Assembly (NCBI RefSeq): GCF_000271485.2
Contig: NZ_AKVN02000001.1
Coordinates: forward strand, 438,001 to 502,000
Direction of reading: 5' to 3'
Source: Pelosinus fermentans DSM 17108
GTDB taxonomy: Bacteria; Bacillota; Negativicutes; DSM-13327
Length of the DNA stretch: 64,000 nucleotides
The translations under genes and the position numbers were made by a program. The notes beneath the pieces are model-generated. The model did no database searches. It saw only the letters and a list, made by a program, of their open reading frames with translations, and was not told the DNA's origin. Position 1 is the stretch's first letter. Every line of letters begins with the position of its first letter. Below, in pieces: positions 17,144 to 25,395 of the stretch.

Positions 17144-18151
17144 ATGGATGTAGGACCTTATTCCGGCATTTTAAAATATATCGGAAAAAGTATAATCAAA
17201 ATAATTTCACTGTTAATTGCCGTAAGTATTCTTTCTTTCATTCTGGTTTCAGTATCACCTGTCGATCCAGTTCGTGCATTCATTGGCGAAGTTGGTATGG
17301 CTAATATGAGTGCAGAAAATCTGGCTAAACTCGAAGCTTATTTTGGCGTAAATACACCGCCAATCGAAAGGTACTGGAATTGGTTTACCGATTTTATTCA
17401 GGGAGATATGGGAACATCGCTGCTTTACCGTCAGCCTGTTACCAGTGTTATCCATGTAAAATTTATGAATTCAATGGTTCTCATGACGACTGCATGGATT
17501 TTCTCGGGTTTCTTGGGATTCATATTTGGGATTGTTGCTGGCTTATATCGCGACCGATGGATCGATAAAGTAATTAAAGGCTACTCATTACTGATTGCCA
17601 GTATGCCAACTTTTTGGCTGGCATTGGTTTTAGTAATGATTTTTTCTGTATGGCTGCAGCTCTTGCCTATCGGATTGAGCGTGCCAATTGGGGTAAATGC
17701 CGCAGAAGTCTCCATTTTGGATAGCATAAAGCATTTGATTTTGCCTGCTTTAACGTTGAGTGTAATTGGAATTGCCAATATTACTCTGCACACCAGGGAG
17801 AAAATGATAGATATTATGGGGGAAGACTACATACTTTTTGCCAAAGCCCGGGGGAAAAGCAGAATTTCGATTATACGGAATCATGCCCTTCGTAATATTA
17901 TGCTTCCAGCCATAACGCTGCAATTTGCATCTATCAGTGAAATTTTCGGCGGTTCTGTTCTGGTGGAACAAGTTTTTTCCTATCCGGGTTTAGGGAAAGC
18001 TGCTGTTTCTGCCGGTTTGGGCGGCGACGCGCCTCTTTTGCTTGGTATTGCAGTGATCAGCGCAGCATTAGTGTTTGGCGGTAATTTAATTGCCAATCTT
18101 TTATATGGGATTATTGACCCTAGAATAAGGCGGGGAAGCGCATATGAATAA
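17144..18151 (+). CDS. ABC transporter permease (DppB/NikB type)
   Basis: A 335-residue inner-membrane permease with about six membrane segments. It has the EAA loop region as HTREKMIDIMGEDYILFAKARGKS (about 211-234), which contacts the ATPases, and the end VLVEQVFSYPGLGKAAVSA typical of DppB/NikB. It begins 97 bp after the binding-protein gene and overlaps the next permease gene by eight bases, so the two are translationally coupled. Confidence 0.9.
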   Translation: MDVGPYSGILKYIGKSIIKIISLLIAVSILSFILVSVSPVDPVRAFIGEVGMANMSAENLAKLEAYFGVNTPPIERYWNWFTDFIQGDMGTSLLYRQPVTSVIHVKFMNSMVLMTTAWIFSGFLGFIFGIVAGLYRDRWIDKVIKGYSLLIASMPTFWLALVLVMIFSVWLQLLPIGLSVPIGVNAAEVSILDSIKHLILPALTLSVIGIANITLHTREKMIDIMGEDYILFAKARGKSRISIIRNHALRNIMLPAITLQFASISEIFGGSVLVEQVFSYPGLGKAAVSAGLGGDAPLLLGIAVISAALVFGGNLIANLLYGIIDPRIRRGSAYE

Positions 18152-19010
18152 TACCGGTTCTGTAACTGTTTTGCAGAAATATCAAAGAAAACGATTGAAT
18201 CAACGAGGCCAGACCCTTATGTATCTGACTTTTGGCAGTATCTTTTTATTGGCCATTACGGTGATTGGTACTTTGGTGGGAGATATAGCGATAACAACGA
18301 ACTTTACCCAGAAAAATTTATTGCCGCATATGGCTCACCCCTTCGGTACCGACTGGCTGGGCAGAGACATGCTCGCCCGTACCTTGAAAGGGATGTCCAT
18401 CAGTATTTATATTGGACTTTTTGCTTCGGTTATCAGTACTGTTATAGCAGCCATTTTGGGAGCGGCTGCCGCAACGTTAGGAAAAAAGGTAGATGCCGTC
18501 ATAACCTGGTTTATCGACTTAGTGATGGGCATTCCTCACCTTTTACTGCTGATTTTGATTTCCTATGCTTTAGGAAGAGGCACATTTGGAGTGGTTGTCG
18601 CTGTTGCCATAAGCCACTGGCCGGTTTTGACCAGGATAATCCGGGGAGAAATCCTTCAGTTAAAAGAAGCAAATTATATAAAGATAGCCGGAAAGTTAGG
18701 GCAAAGCAAAATGAAAATCGTGGTGAAACATATGATTCCTCATGTATTGCCACAATTTCTGGTTGGGTTAGTGCTACTTTTTCCCCATGCCATTTTGCAT
18801 GAAGCAGCTCTTACCTTTTTGGGTTTTGGCCTGCCGCCAGAACAGCCCGGTATTGGCATCATTTTGTCGGAAAGTATGAAGTATTTATCACTGGGGATGT
18901 GGTGGCTGGCACTTTTCCCTGGAATGGTCTTGATGACTGCAGTTTTACTTTTTGATTTGGTCGGAGGAAGTCTGCGCAAAATCATTGATCCTCATAGTGC
19001 CCAGGAGTAA
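18144..19010 (+). CDS. ABC transporter permease (DppC/NikC type)
   Basis: A 288-residue permease with the N-terminal extension and the HPFGTDWLGRDMLARTLKGM segment (about 65-84) characteristic of DppC/NikC. Around residues 165-190 the ATPase-coupling loop reads RGEILQLKEANYIKIAGKLG, followed by the HMIPHVLPQFLVG pattern. It pairs with the preceding permease to form the channel of the importer. Confidence 0.9.
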   Translation: MNNTGSVTVLQKYQRKRLNQRGQTLMYLTFGSIFLLAITVIGTLVGDIAITTNFTQKNLLPHMAHPFGTDWLGRDMLARTLKGMSISIYIGLFASVISTVIAAILGAAAATLGKKVDAVITWFIDLVMGIPHLLLLILISYALGRGTFGVVVAVAISHWPVLTRIIRGEILQLKEANYIKIAGKLGQSKMKIVVKHMIPHVLPQFLVGLVLLFPHAILHEAALTFLGFGLPPEQPGIGIILSESMKYLSLGMWWLALFPGMVLMTAVLLFDLVGGSLRKIIDPHSAQE

Positions 19011-19023
19011 GGAGGTAGAAGCG

Positions 19024-19959
19024 TTGTCCTGCATGAATCATAAATACATTTTACAGATTAAAAACTTGTCTGTTTCTTTTACGCAATATGAGAATGGATT
19101 GCGTAAAATTGATTTAAAAGTCATTCGAAATTTAAATGTTTCCGTGGGCGAGGGAGAGCTTGTTGCTGTGGTAGGGGCCAGTGGCTCGGGAAAGAGCCTG
19201 TTAGCTCATGCTATTTTGGGAATTTTGCCGCAGAACTGTGATGCTGAGGGCAATATTTGGTTTGAGGACGAATTGTTATCGCCAGAACGTATCAAGGAGC
19301 TGCGTGGGGAAAAAATCGTATTGGTTCCGCAGAGCGTGACCTATCTGGATCCTTTAGAAAAAGTTGGCAAGCAAGTGAGGAAAGAACAAAACGAAAAGAG
19401 TGTTCGCAAAAAACAAGAAGAACTGTTTGCTTTCTATAAGCTGTCACAAAACACCGCTGATCTGTATCCTTTTGAATTATCAGGCGGTATGGCACGAAGG
19501 GTTCTTCTCACTACCGCAATGATGGAAAGTCCGCGCTTGATCATAGCCGACGAACCTACGCCCGGTCTTCATTTAGAAGCAGCTAAAAAAGCCATGGGTC
19601 ATTTTCGTGAATTTGCCGATAAAGGGAACGGTGTGCTTCTCATCACCCATGACATTGAATTAGCGTTAGAAGTAGCTGATCGTATTGCCGTTTTTTATGC
19701 AGGAACCACTGTGGAAGAGGCTCCAGTAGCAGACTTTCAATCAGACGATACCCTTCGGCACCCGTATACGAAAGCGTTGTGGCGAGCTTTACCTCAAAAT
19801 GGTTTTCATCCTTTTCCCGGAAAGCAGCCATATGCGAAAGATATGCCCAACGGTTGTCCATTTGGTCCTCGATGTCCTCAGCTTACGCCGGAATGTGAAG
19901 GGAATATTCAGGAACAACTGATACGTTTCGGAAGGGTTCGCTGTATACATGCAAAGTGA
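19024..19959 (+). CDS. ABC transporter ATPase (DppD/NikD type)
   Basis: A 311-residue ATPase starting at TTG, seven bases after GGAGGT; the first ATG nearby (19033) lies too far from the site. Walker A is GASGSGKS, the signature is LSGGMARR, Walker B is LIIADEPTPGL and the switch histidine is in LLITHD. The C-terminal Cys-rich tail CPFGPRCPQLTPEC is the oligopeptide-transporter C-terminal domain. It forms a heterodimer with the next ATPase. TPGL replaces the commoner TTAL after Walker B. Confidence 0.9.
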   Translation: MSCMNHKYILQIKNLSVSFTQYENGLRKIDLKVIRNLNVSVGEGELVAVVGASGSGKSLLAHAILGILPQNCDAEGNIWFEDELLSPERIKELRGEKIVLVPQSVTYLDPLEKVGKQVRKEQNEKSVRKKQEELFAFYKLSQNTADLYPFELSGGMARRVLLTTAMMESPRLIIADEPTPGLHLEAAKKAMGHFREFADKGNGVLLITHDIELALEVADRIAVFYAGTTVEEAPVADFQSDDTLRHPYTKALWRALPQNGFHPFPGKQPYAKDMPNGCPFGPRCPQLTPECEGNIQEQLIRFGRVRCIHAK

Positions 19960-19972
19960 GGAGTGAATGACA

Positions 19973-20632
19973 ATGATTTTAGAGGCAAAGGGGATATCTT
20001 TCGGTTATAAAAAAGGCGTAAATATACTCGATCAGGTTCAGTTCACGGTAGAAAGTCATGAACGAGTCGGTATTGTGGCACCCAGCGGTTTTGGAAAAAC
20101 TACGCTGTGCCAAATTTTAGCAGGCTATATAAAGCCTGCAAGTGGCCAGGTACTCCTAGACAGAAACGATATTCACAAAACCCAAGGCTATTGTCCGGTA
20201 CAGATGATATGGCAGCACCCGGAGAAAGCCGTTAATCCAAGGTTACGCATGAAAGACATAATTGGGGAAGGCGATGAAATCGAAGAGCGGATTATCAATG
20301 GATTGGGGATTGAACGTGATTGGTTTCATCGTTTTCCCAGAGAATTATCCGGAGGAGAGATGCAGCGTTTTTGTATTGCCAGAGCATTGGGTAAACGGAC
20401 AAAGTTTCTCATTGCTGACGAAATCAGCACAATGCTTGATCTAATTACCCAAAGTCAAATATGGAATTTCCTGTTAACTGAAGTGACAGAAAGAAAGATA
20501 GGACTTATTGTTGTAACTCATAGCAATCCCTTGATGGAGCGCATTGCTACTCGGCAAGTGGTATTAGATACCCAATTAGGTGTTAAACACCACGGCGCTA
20601 GCCTTTCTTGCGGTCAATCACAAATGACTTAA
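19973..20632 (+). CDS. ABC transporter ATPase (DppF/NikE type)
   Basis: A 219-residue ATPase, short for the family because it lacks the C-terminal oligopeptide domain, as in NikE-like subunits. Walker A is APSGFGKTT, the signature LSGGEMQRFCIARAL and Walker B FLIADEISTMLD. The ATG at 19973 is nine bases after GGAG; an ATG at 19967 is only three bases away. It ends the importer operon. The hinge residues of the D-loop differ from consensus (ISTMLD), but the catalytic glutamate is present. Confidence 0.88.
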   Translation: MILEAKGISFGYKKGVNILDQVQFTVESHERVGIVAPSGFGKTTLCQILAGYIKPASGQVLLDRNDIHKTQGYCPVQMIWQHPEKAVNPRLRMKDIIGEGDEIEERIINGLGIERDWFHRFPRELSGGEMQRFCIARALGKRTKFLIADEISTMLDLITQSQIWNFLLTEVTERKIGLIVVTHSNPLMERIATRQVVLDTQLGVKHHGASLSCGQSQMT

Positions 20633-20640
20633 TGCTGCGT

Positions 20641-20787
20641 TTAGCACCGTTGTAAGAATTAGTATTTATAAAGAGAAGCTACCCACAATAACTTAGTTAG
20701 TAAATGGGCAGCTTCTCTTATAGCTGATATGAGCGATAGAAAGACAAGTGAAAGCGTATTAATTTTAAATGGGACAAGGAACCTGTC
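20641..20787 (+). repeat. Intergenic repeat module, copy A (3' core truncated)
   Basis: The stem AGAGAAGCTACCC..GGGCAGCTTCTCT lies at 20672-20719, followed by the GATAGAAAGACA block and GGGACAAGGAACCTGTC. The final CCCGTGTCCC is missing: the sequence changes at 20788 to an unrelated GC-rich fragment. Confidence 0.8.
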
Positions 20788-20960
20788 GTTCGCCACGAAA
20801 GTAATGATTGCCGAAAAGCAAGCATGAGCTATGCTTAACTAAAGATGGAGGAAGGCCCTCCGAACCACCATTCAGGTGGAGGTCTCAAACCACCGTAAGC
20901 TGATGTGGTCAAAAGCTCAACCTGATTACCGTCCAGATGGCGACCGGTATAGAGGCGGAA
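20788..20960 (+). other. Structured GC-rich fragment inserted in a repeat core
   Basis: This stretch breaks repeat copy A and contains many short complementary segments (GGAGG/CCTCC, CCACC/GGTGG twice) but no open frame. It has the look of a piece of a group II intron domain I inserted behind the repeat hairpin; I could not confirm boundaries or domain V. It runs up to the end of the minus-strand SDR gene. Confidence 0.3.
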
Positions 20961-20963
20961 CAG

Positions 20964-21764
20964 CTAAATTTCCCGCAAAGTGCCGCCATCGATGACATGT
21001 TCACAGCCGGTAATATAAGAAGCGCGGTCGGACACTAAAAAAGCGACCAGTTCAGCAACTTCTTCAGGACGGCCTGGACGATCTAAGGGAATACCCCCAA
21101 GCGACTTTACCATTTCACGCATGGCACTATCATAGTCGGTGCCGGCATCCTTAGCCAATCGGTTAATAAGTCTCGTTGCAGCCTGAGTTTCAATAAATCC
21201 AGGTGAAACTGTATTCACACGCACTCCATAAGGCGCAACCTGATTTGCAAGTCCCTTGCTGTAGTTTGCCAAAGCAGCTTTCGCAGCCGAATACGCCATC
21301 GTTTCAGTTGCCGGCAAACGGCATCTAATCGACGTAGTGTGAATGATCACGCCGAAACCCTGCTCTATCATTTTCGGCAATAACGCCCGATCCAGGCGAA
21401 CTGCAGGAAACAAATTGGTATTAAAAATCTGCTGCCAGTCATCATCACTCATCTCAAGCGCCCCTCCCGTAGGTGCAGAAGAGCCGCCGACATTGTTAAC
21501 CAGGATGTCTATACCACCTAAACGTTCCAGTGCCTCCTTAACGACTTTTTCCACACCGGCAGGTGTACTAATATCCGCCTGAATAAATAAAACAGGCGAT
21601 AACGATTCAGTGGGAACAGTACGTGCTGTGGTAATAACCGTCGCTCCAGCATCGGCAAGACGCTTAACAACAGCTTCACCCATACCGGTTGTCCCGCCTG
21701 TAATCAGAACCCTCTTGCCTTTTAGTTCATACCTGTCAAATGAGTTAGTAGTTGGATTGCTCAT
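20964..21764 (-). CDS. SDR-family oxidoreductase
   Basis: A 266-residue classical short-chain dehydrogenase. The cofactor loop TGGTTGMGE (22-30), NNVGG (about 90), the serine in HTTSIRC, the catalytic YSAAK (about 160) and the C-terminal ITGCEHVIDGGTL are all present, so an active NAD(P)-dependent enzyme is expected. The long N-terminus and PGRPEEVAELVAFLVSD are typical of this subgroup, often annotated as oxidoreductases of unknown substrate. The ATG is preceded by AGGAGG. It stands alone between a repeat and a 208-bp gap before the nitroreductase. Confidence 0.88.
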   Translation of the reverse strand: MSNPTTNSFDRYELKGKRVLITGGTTGMGEAVVKRLADAGATVITTARTVPTESLSPVLFIQADISTPAGVEKVVKEALERLGGIDILVNNVGGSSAPTGGALEMSDDDWQQIFNTNLFPAVRLDRALLPKMIEQGFGVIIHTTSIRCRLPATETMAYSAAKAALANYSKGLANQVAPYGVRVNTVSPGFIETQAATRLINRLAKDAGTDYDSAMREMVKSLGGIPLDRPGRPEEVAELVAFLVSDRASYITGCEHVIDGGTLREI

Positions 21765-21972
21765 TATTTCCTCCTATCCTACCATTTAGTAAATTAATAA
21801 TGTATCTCTATTGTTAGTACTAATTATATTTTCGACAATTTATATTCTTCCGTTCATATTTTCTCTAATCCTGCCATTTCTATCCACTGAATATCTGCTA
21901 ATCTCTATAAATGGGAGAGACCGTTGACATGGCAGCGTTTTTAAACCTATAGCTGGGTTAGCTTTGCTGTGA

Positions 21973-22815
21973 CTACTGCCATGTAACTTGCAAAGGGTTT
22001 CTATCCACTAATCGTTGATAGGTATATTTCGGATAGCCTACCATTAGTCCACTGATGACACGCATGTCTGCCGGCATGTCCAACAGATTAAGGAGCGGTT
22101 CATAACCGGAAGCGGCGCAGTATTCAAATAATCCGGCCCAGCATGTCCCCAGTCCGATTGAGGTTGCAAACAGTTGCGCATACGCTAAGGACAAATAAGC
22201 ATTGTCCCGGACAGGAGCCGGAGAATTCTTGTCTGCTATTGCCACGATGAAGCACGGAGCGGACCTTAGTACGATATCCTCACTGGTTTGATGATAGATT
22301 TCAATCTGAGCAGCAGAATTTGGCGCCCACGGAGAAGCTGCCATTGCGGAATCTCTATTCAACTCGCCTTCCGCCCACTGGGTGACAACAGTAGCAATCG
22401 CCCGCAGTGTATCAGAATTAGTCACGACATGGTAGGCGATTCCCTGAGAATTGCAGGCGGTCGGAGCCATACGGGCAATATCGAGAAGCTGCAGTACTTT
22501 TTCCCGAGGTACAGATCTTTGGTGATAGTCACGGATGGATCGACGAGAACGTAAGAATTGAGCTGCTGTAGCCGCATCAAGAACTGGCATTTCTTTTAAA
22601 GGCATTTGCTTGATGAGCGGGGACTTTGCATTATCAAGTGCACTCTGTGGGCAAATGGCCACACATTGACCGCAGCCAATACAAACTGACCGTATAACTT
22701 CCAGCCCATCATCGCCCATACTGAGAACGCCTCGACAAACAGCAATGCAAAGACCGCATTGCGTGCATTTTTCCTGGTCAACTTGAATCAAATCTGTATT
22801 CTTTACTTTTATCAC
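21973..22815 (-). CDS. Nitroreductase with N-terminal 2[4Fe-4S] ferredoxin domain
   Basis: A 280-residue fusion. Residues 10-60 carry two cluster motifs, CTQCGLCIAVC and CIGCGQCVAIC; residues 85-275 form a nitroreductase FMN domain beginning SRRSIRDYHQRSVP and containing GLGTCWAGLFEY and GYPKYTYQR. Such enzymes reduce nitro or enone substrates with electrons delivered through the clusters, and are common in strict anaerobes. The only in-frame classical start nearby is a GTG lying directly against AGGAGG, so the true first codon is uncertain (a non-ATG codon a few residues on is possible). Confidence 0.85.
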   Translation of the reverse strand: MIKVKNTDLIQVDQEKCTQCGLCIAVCRGVLSMGDDGLEVIRSVCIGCGQCVAICPQSALDNAKSPLIKQMPLKEMPVLDAATAAQFLRSRRSIRDYHQRSVPREKVLQLLDIARMAPTACNSQGIAYHVVTNSDTLRAIATVVTQWAEGELNRDSAMAASPWAPNSAAQIEIYHQTSEDIVLRSAPCFIVAIADKNSPAPVRDNAYLSLAYAQLFATSIGLGTCWAGLFEYCAASGYEPLLNLLDMPADMRVISGLMVGYPKYTYQRLVDRNPLQVTWQ

Positions 22816-22914
22816 CTCCTATTTCCCTCATTATATATAAGGCAATAAGACAATAGTATGTCATATTAGAAATCATATTTTATAAATTGGAGGCGACGCT
22901 TGAAATGGGATAGA

Positions 22915-23139
22915 GGGGCAGGTTGTTTGACCCGAGAGATGGGAGAGGAATAATAAGAAAAATAATCCTAGTATAACGCTTTAAACGTAAGAATTTAGCA
23001 GGATTTAGCATTGATAAAGAGAAGCTGCTCATAATAACTTATATGGGTAGCTTCTCTTTCATTTAATCTATCGATAAGATAAAAAGGCAATTTAGATTTA
23101 GCGTCTTAATATGGGACAAGGAACCTGTCCTAATGTCCC
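22915..23139 (+). repeat. Intergenic repeat module, copy B
   Basis: Includes the outer left block GGGCAGGTTGTTTGACCCGAGAGATGGGAG, the stem AGAGAAGCTG..GTAGCTTCTCT (23018-23058) and a core GGGACAAGGAACCTGTCC..TGTCCC ending at 23139. It fills most of the gap between the nitroreductase and the 58-aa gene. Confidence 0.85.
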
Positions 23140-23157
23140 TACATTGAAAATACGTTA

Positions 23158-23224
23158 AGGCATTCAAAATCAAACCGTAGGTACGGTGCAATTTTTTGCA
23201 TTATAAGGTTTGGTTTTGAAGGCC
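23158..23224 (-). terminator. Terminator of the 58-aa gene
   Basis: AAGGCATTCAAAATCAAACC and its near complement GGTTTGGTTTTGAAGGCCTT enclose about 27 bases just beyond the small minus-strand gene. Confidence 0.55.
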
Positions 23225-23401
23225 TTATTTTTGTGTGATTTTTCCTTTTACTTTTTCTAAGAATGTATTCATGAGTGCTGCTTTATTAGGATGATTAGTA
23301 GGTTTATTGCTGAAACTGGTATCATTCTTTTGATTGTTTTGTTCTCTAGACTTTTTTAGTCCAAAAGCATCATTAGCCTTATTTACTTTTTTTTGACCCA
23401 T
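23225..23401 (-). CDS. Small basic hypothetical protein, 58 aa
   Basis: The start giving MGQKKVNKANDAFG has a clear GGGAGGCGAT site upstream; an earlier in-frame ATG has none. The protein is hydrophilic, very rich in Lys, Asn and Gln, with a central SREQNNQKNDTSFSNKPTNH stretch and a C-terminal MNTFLEKVKGKITQK amphipathic helix. No known family is recognised. Good translation signals and its own terminator support a real gene. It may be a nucleic-acid-binding or spore-type small basic protein, which is speculation. Confidence 0.55.
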   Translation of the reverse strand: MGQKKVNKANDAFGLKKSREQNNQKNDTSFSNKPTNHPNKAALMNTFLEKVKGKITQK

Positions 23402-23618
23402 AAGTATCGCCTCCCTAATTATTATCTGCATTACAATAAATTAAATTCAAAGAGGAAGGCTACTAGTTTAATAAATAAGCAATCCCTCAGATTTCGAGTC
23501 ATATACGGCAGTCATAACCATAACAGAAAAACACGATAAATTCAAGCAGAATCGATTCTAATTAAGATAAACCTATGTTGCGATTCTTATTGGGATTAAA
23601 GAAACTGTCAATTGATAA

Positions 23619-23794
23619 GAAACTTGAAACAGAGCCTTGCTTTGGTAAAATAATGCTTAATAAAAAATATAGCAGGGTTTAGCATTATGAAAGAGAAGCT
23701 ACCATAATTAGCTAGTTAGTAAATTTATGAGCCATAGAAAGACAATTGAGAATGTATCATTTTAAATGGGACAAGGAACCTGTCTCCGTATCCC
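23619..23794 (+). repeat. Intergenic repeat module, copy C (stem damaged)
   Basis: Left block ACAGAGCCTTGCTTTGGTAAAATAATGCTT, left stem arm AGAGAAGCTACC present, right arm lost (ATTTATGAGCC instead), then the core GGGACAAGGAACCTGTCTCCGTATCCC. The rest of 23402-23930 holds no gene that I can support. Confidence 0.8.
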
Positions 23795-23944
23795 TATTCA
23801 TTTCATTAGCTTATCAGCTGGGATTGAGATAATCGGTTAACTTGCGCTAGTCGGCTAATGTGTATAGAAATTCCCTTTGATGGAAGAATAAAGACTATAT
23901 TGGCAAACAACACGCGAACCGTTAAATATTAGGAGACCAGCAAT

Positions 23945-24046
23945 ATAATTCGATGGCGCCGACCTGCCGATCCTAAGCCTATTCTAATCATTTTTGTCAT
24001 AACCCTCGTGACTGTGATCGCCTGGCGGCATTCCTATCGAATATGA
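23945..24046 (+). CDS. Possible small single-span membrane protein
   Basis: A frame with no ATG, GTG or TTG but with AGGAG nine bases before an ATA codon encodes about 33 residues: IRWRRPADPKP, a hydrophobic LIIFVITLVTVIAW helix and RHSYRI. Its TGA overlaps the next gene's ATG as ATGA, the layout of a coupled operon. It could be a small subunit with a rare start codon, or the tail of a decayed gene. Confidence 0.35.
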   Translation: MIRWRRPADPKPILIIFVITLVTVIAWRHSYRI

Positions 24047-24840
24047 AAGTGTGTAGAATGACTGAAAAAAAACAGCACGAATCAATAAGAAACCAACGCC
24101 GTCCAAAGGGAATCGTGAATCCGATTTCTATGAATTTCATCCACCTCAGAACGCCGTGGGTAATTACCTGGTGGTCAGCTTCTTACCTTGGCTATGCTTA
24201 TATGATCCTGGGAAGTTATGTAAAAGGCTTTATTTTAATATTCCTGGAAGCTTTTATAAATGTCAATAGCAATTTGAACCTGGGGATATTGTATAGCTTC
24301 ACAGGGCGCTTTGAGATGGCCAAACAGGTGGTAGATGTCAATTGGTTGCTCTTTTATGTACCGATATATATCTATTCCATTTGGGGAGGATACGGGCTTA
24401 CTGTAGACCTAAACAAATACTCCATTCTGGCTGACAGGGAAAATTCCAGCATGATACCCTTTAAGATCAGTAGTTGGGAAATCGCCTTTTTAGATAAGCG
24501 GAAGCCCTGGATGGCGATGGCGTTGTCCCTTTTAGCCCCCGGCCTGGGCCATTTATACACCCATAGAGTCCCTGCCAGTTTCTATACACTGACGTGGTGG
24601 AGTTTCATCGCTTACAAGGGAAATCTATTTCCCTGTATACACCTCACTGCAATTGGTGACTTTGCTGGCGCCACCATGGTAGCTGATCCTTTATGGCTGA
24701 TCTTTCTGCCCTCCATTTACGTGTTCTCAATTTATGATGCCTATGTAAACACAGTAGAGTATAACAGATTGTTCGAGCAAGAACAGAAGCGATTCTTAAT
24801 TGACAACTATCAAAGTGCAAATTTTCCAGTACCAGAATAA
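24043..24840 (+). CDS. Multi-span membrane protein, PGLGHLY type (paralogue 1)
   Basis: A 265-residue membrane protein with about six hydrophobic segments; I do not recognise a named family. It begins TEKKQHESIRNQRRPKG, a charged cytoplasmic lead shared with the protein at 25376-26173. Two related units follow: WWSASYLGYAYMILGSYVKGF (about 45-65) and ALSLLAPGLGHLYTHRVPASF (about 160-180). The PGLGHLY pattern recalls TM2-type membrane domains. The C-terminus ends with YDAYVNTVEYNRLFEQEQKRFLIDNYQ. The ATG at 24043 is coupled to the preceding small frame; an ATG at 24058 matches the paralogue's start better. Confidence 0.7.
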   Translation: MKVCRMTEKKQHESIRNQRRPKGIVNPISMNFIHLRTPWVITWWSASYLGYAYMILGSYVKGFILIFLEAFINVNSNLNLGILYSFTGRFEMAKQVVDVNWLLFYVPIYIYSIWGGYGLTVDLNKYSILADRENSSMIPFKISSWEIAFLDKRKPWMAMALSLLAPGLGHLYTHRVPASFYTLTWWSFIAYKGNLFPCIHLTAIGDFAGATMVADPLWLIFLPSIYVFSIYDAYVNTVEYNRLFEQEQKRFLIDNYQSANFPVPE

Positions 24841-24858
24841 ATATAAGGTGGGTTCTAA

Positions 24859-25395
24859 TTGTACGTTTACGCGTCCTTTGACTATTCGGCCTTTCTTGAA
24901 TTGGCCATAACCGATCTGGAGAAGCGCGGGATCGCTAGAGAACATATCTTGGCAGTTCCTTTGGACAAAAGGGTTGAGGAAAAAATGGTCCTGGATAGCA
25001 TTCATCGGGCAGATGGGATGAGCTTATTTGACGGGGCTATGGTTCTGGGAGCAATACTTATGGAGTTAGGCGTTATATATGGCTTTGTCTTAGCTTGGGG
25101 GCCGATTATCTGGGGGTTGATAGGACTACTGAGCGGAGCAATTATCGGATTCCTGCTTGATTACTTTTATGGAAGGATATTCGGGCACAAGAAAAAAAGA
25201 TCACCTCGCAACCGGGTTAAAGCCGGGGATTGCAAGAATACAGAAGTAATACTTACAGTTTACTGCGACAACAGTCAATACGAAATGGTAGAGAAAGTGC
25301 TATGGGACAATATGGCCTTTGGGGTAGGCAAATTAGACCGACTGCATACTACGATAGGAAATGGGGCGGCAAGTGATGGAAAAGAAGCAAGCTGA
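24859..25395 (+). CDS. Membrane-hairpin protein with ferredoxin-like flanks
   Basis: A 178-residue protein starting with TTG after AAGGTGGG. Residues 1-40 (YVYASFDYSAFLELAITDLEKRGI) and about 130-165 (EVILTVYCDNSQYEMVEKVLWDN) look like two halves of a small alpha/beta domain split by a Gly-rich hydrophobic hairpin (about 62-108, LIGLLSGAIIGFLLDYFYG), followed by a basic KKKRSPRNR turn. This layout resembles proteins in which a cytoplasmic sensory domain is joined to a membrane helix pair. It sits between the two paralogous membrane proteins and its end overlaps the third gene by 20 bases. The family is unnamed. Confidence 0.65.
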   Translation: MYVYASFDYSAFLELAITDLEKRGIAREHILAVPLDKRVEEKMVLDSIHRADGMSLFDGAMVLGAILMELGVIYGFVLAWGPIIWGLIGLLSGAIIGFLLDYFYGRIFGHKKKRSPRNRVKAGDCKNTEVILTVYCDNSQYEMVEKVLWDNMAFGVGKLDRLHTTIGNGAASDGKEAS

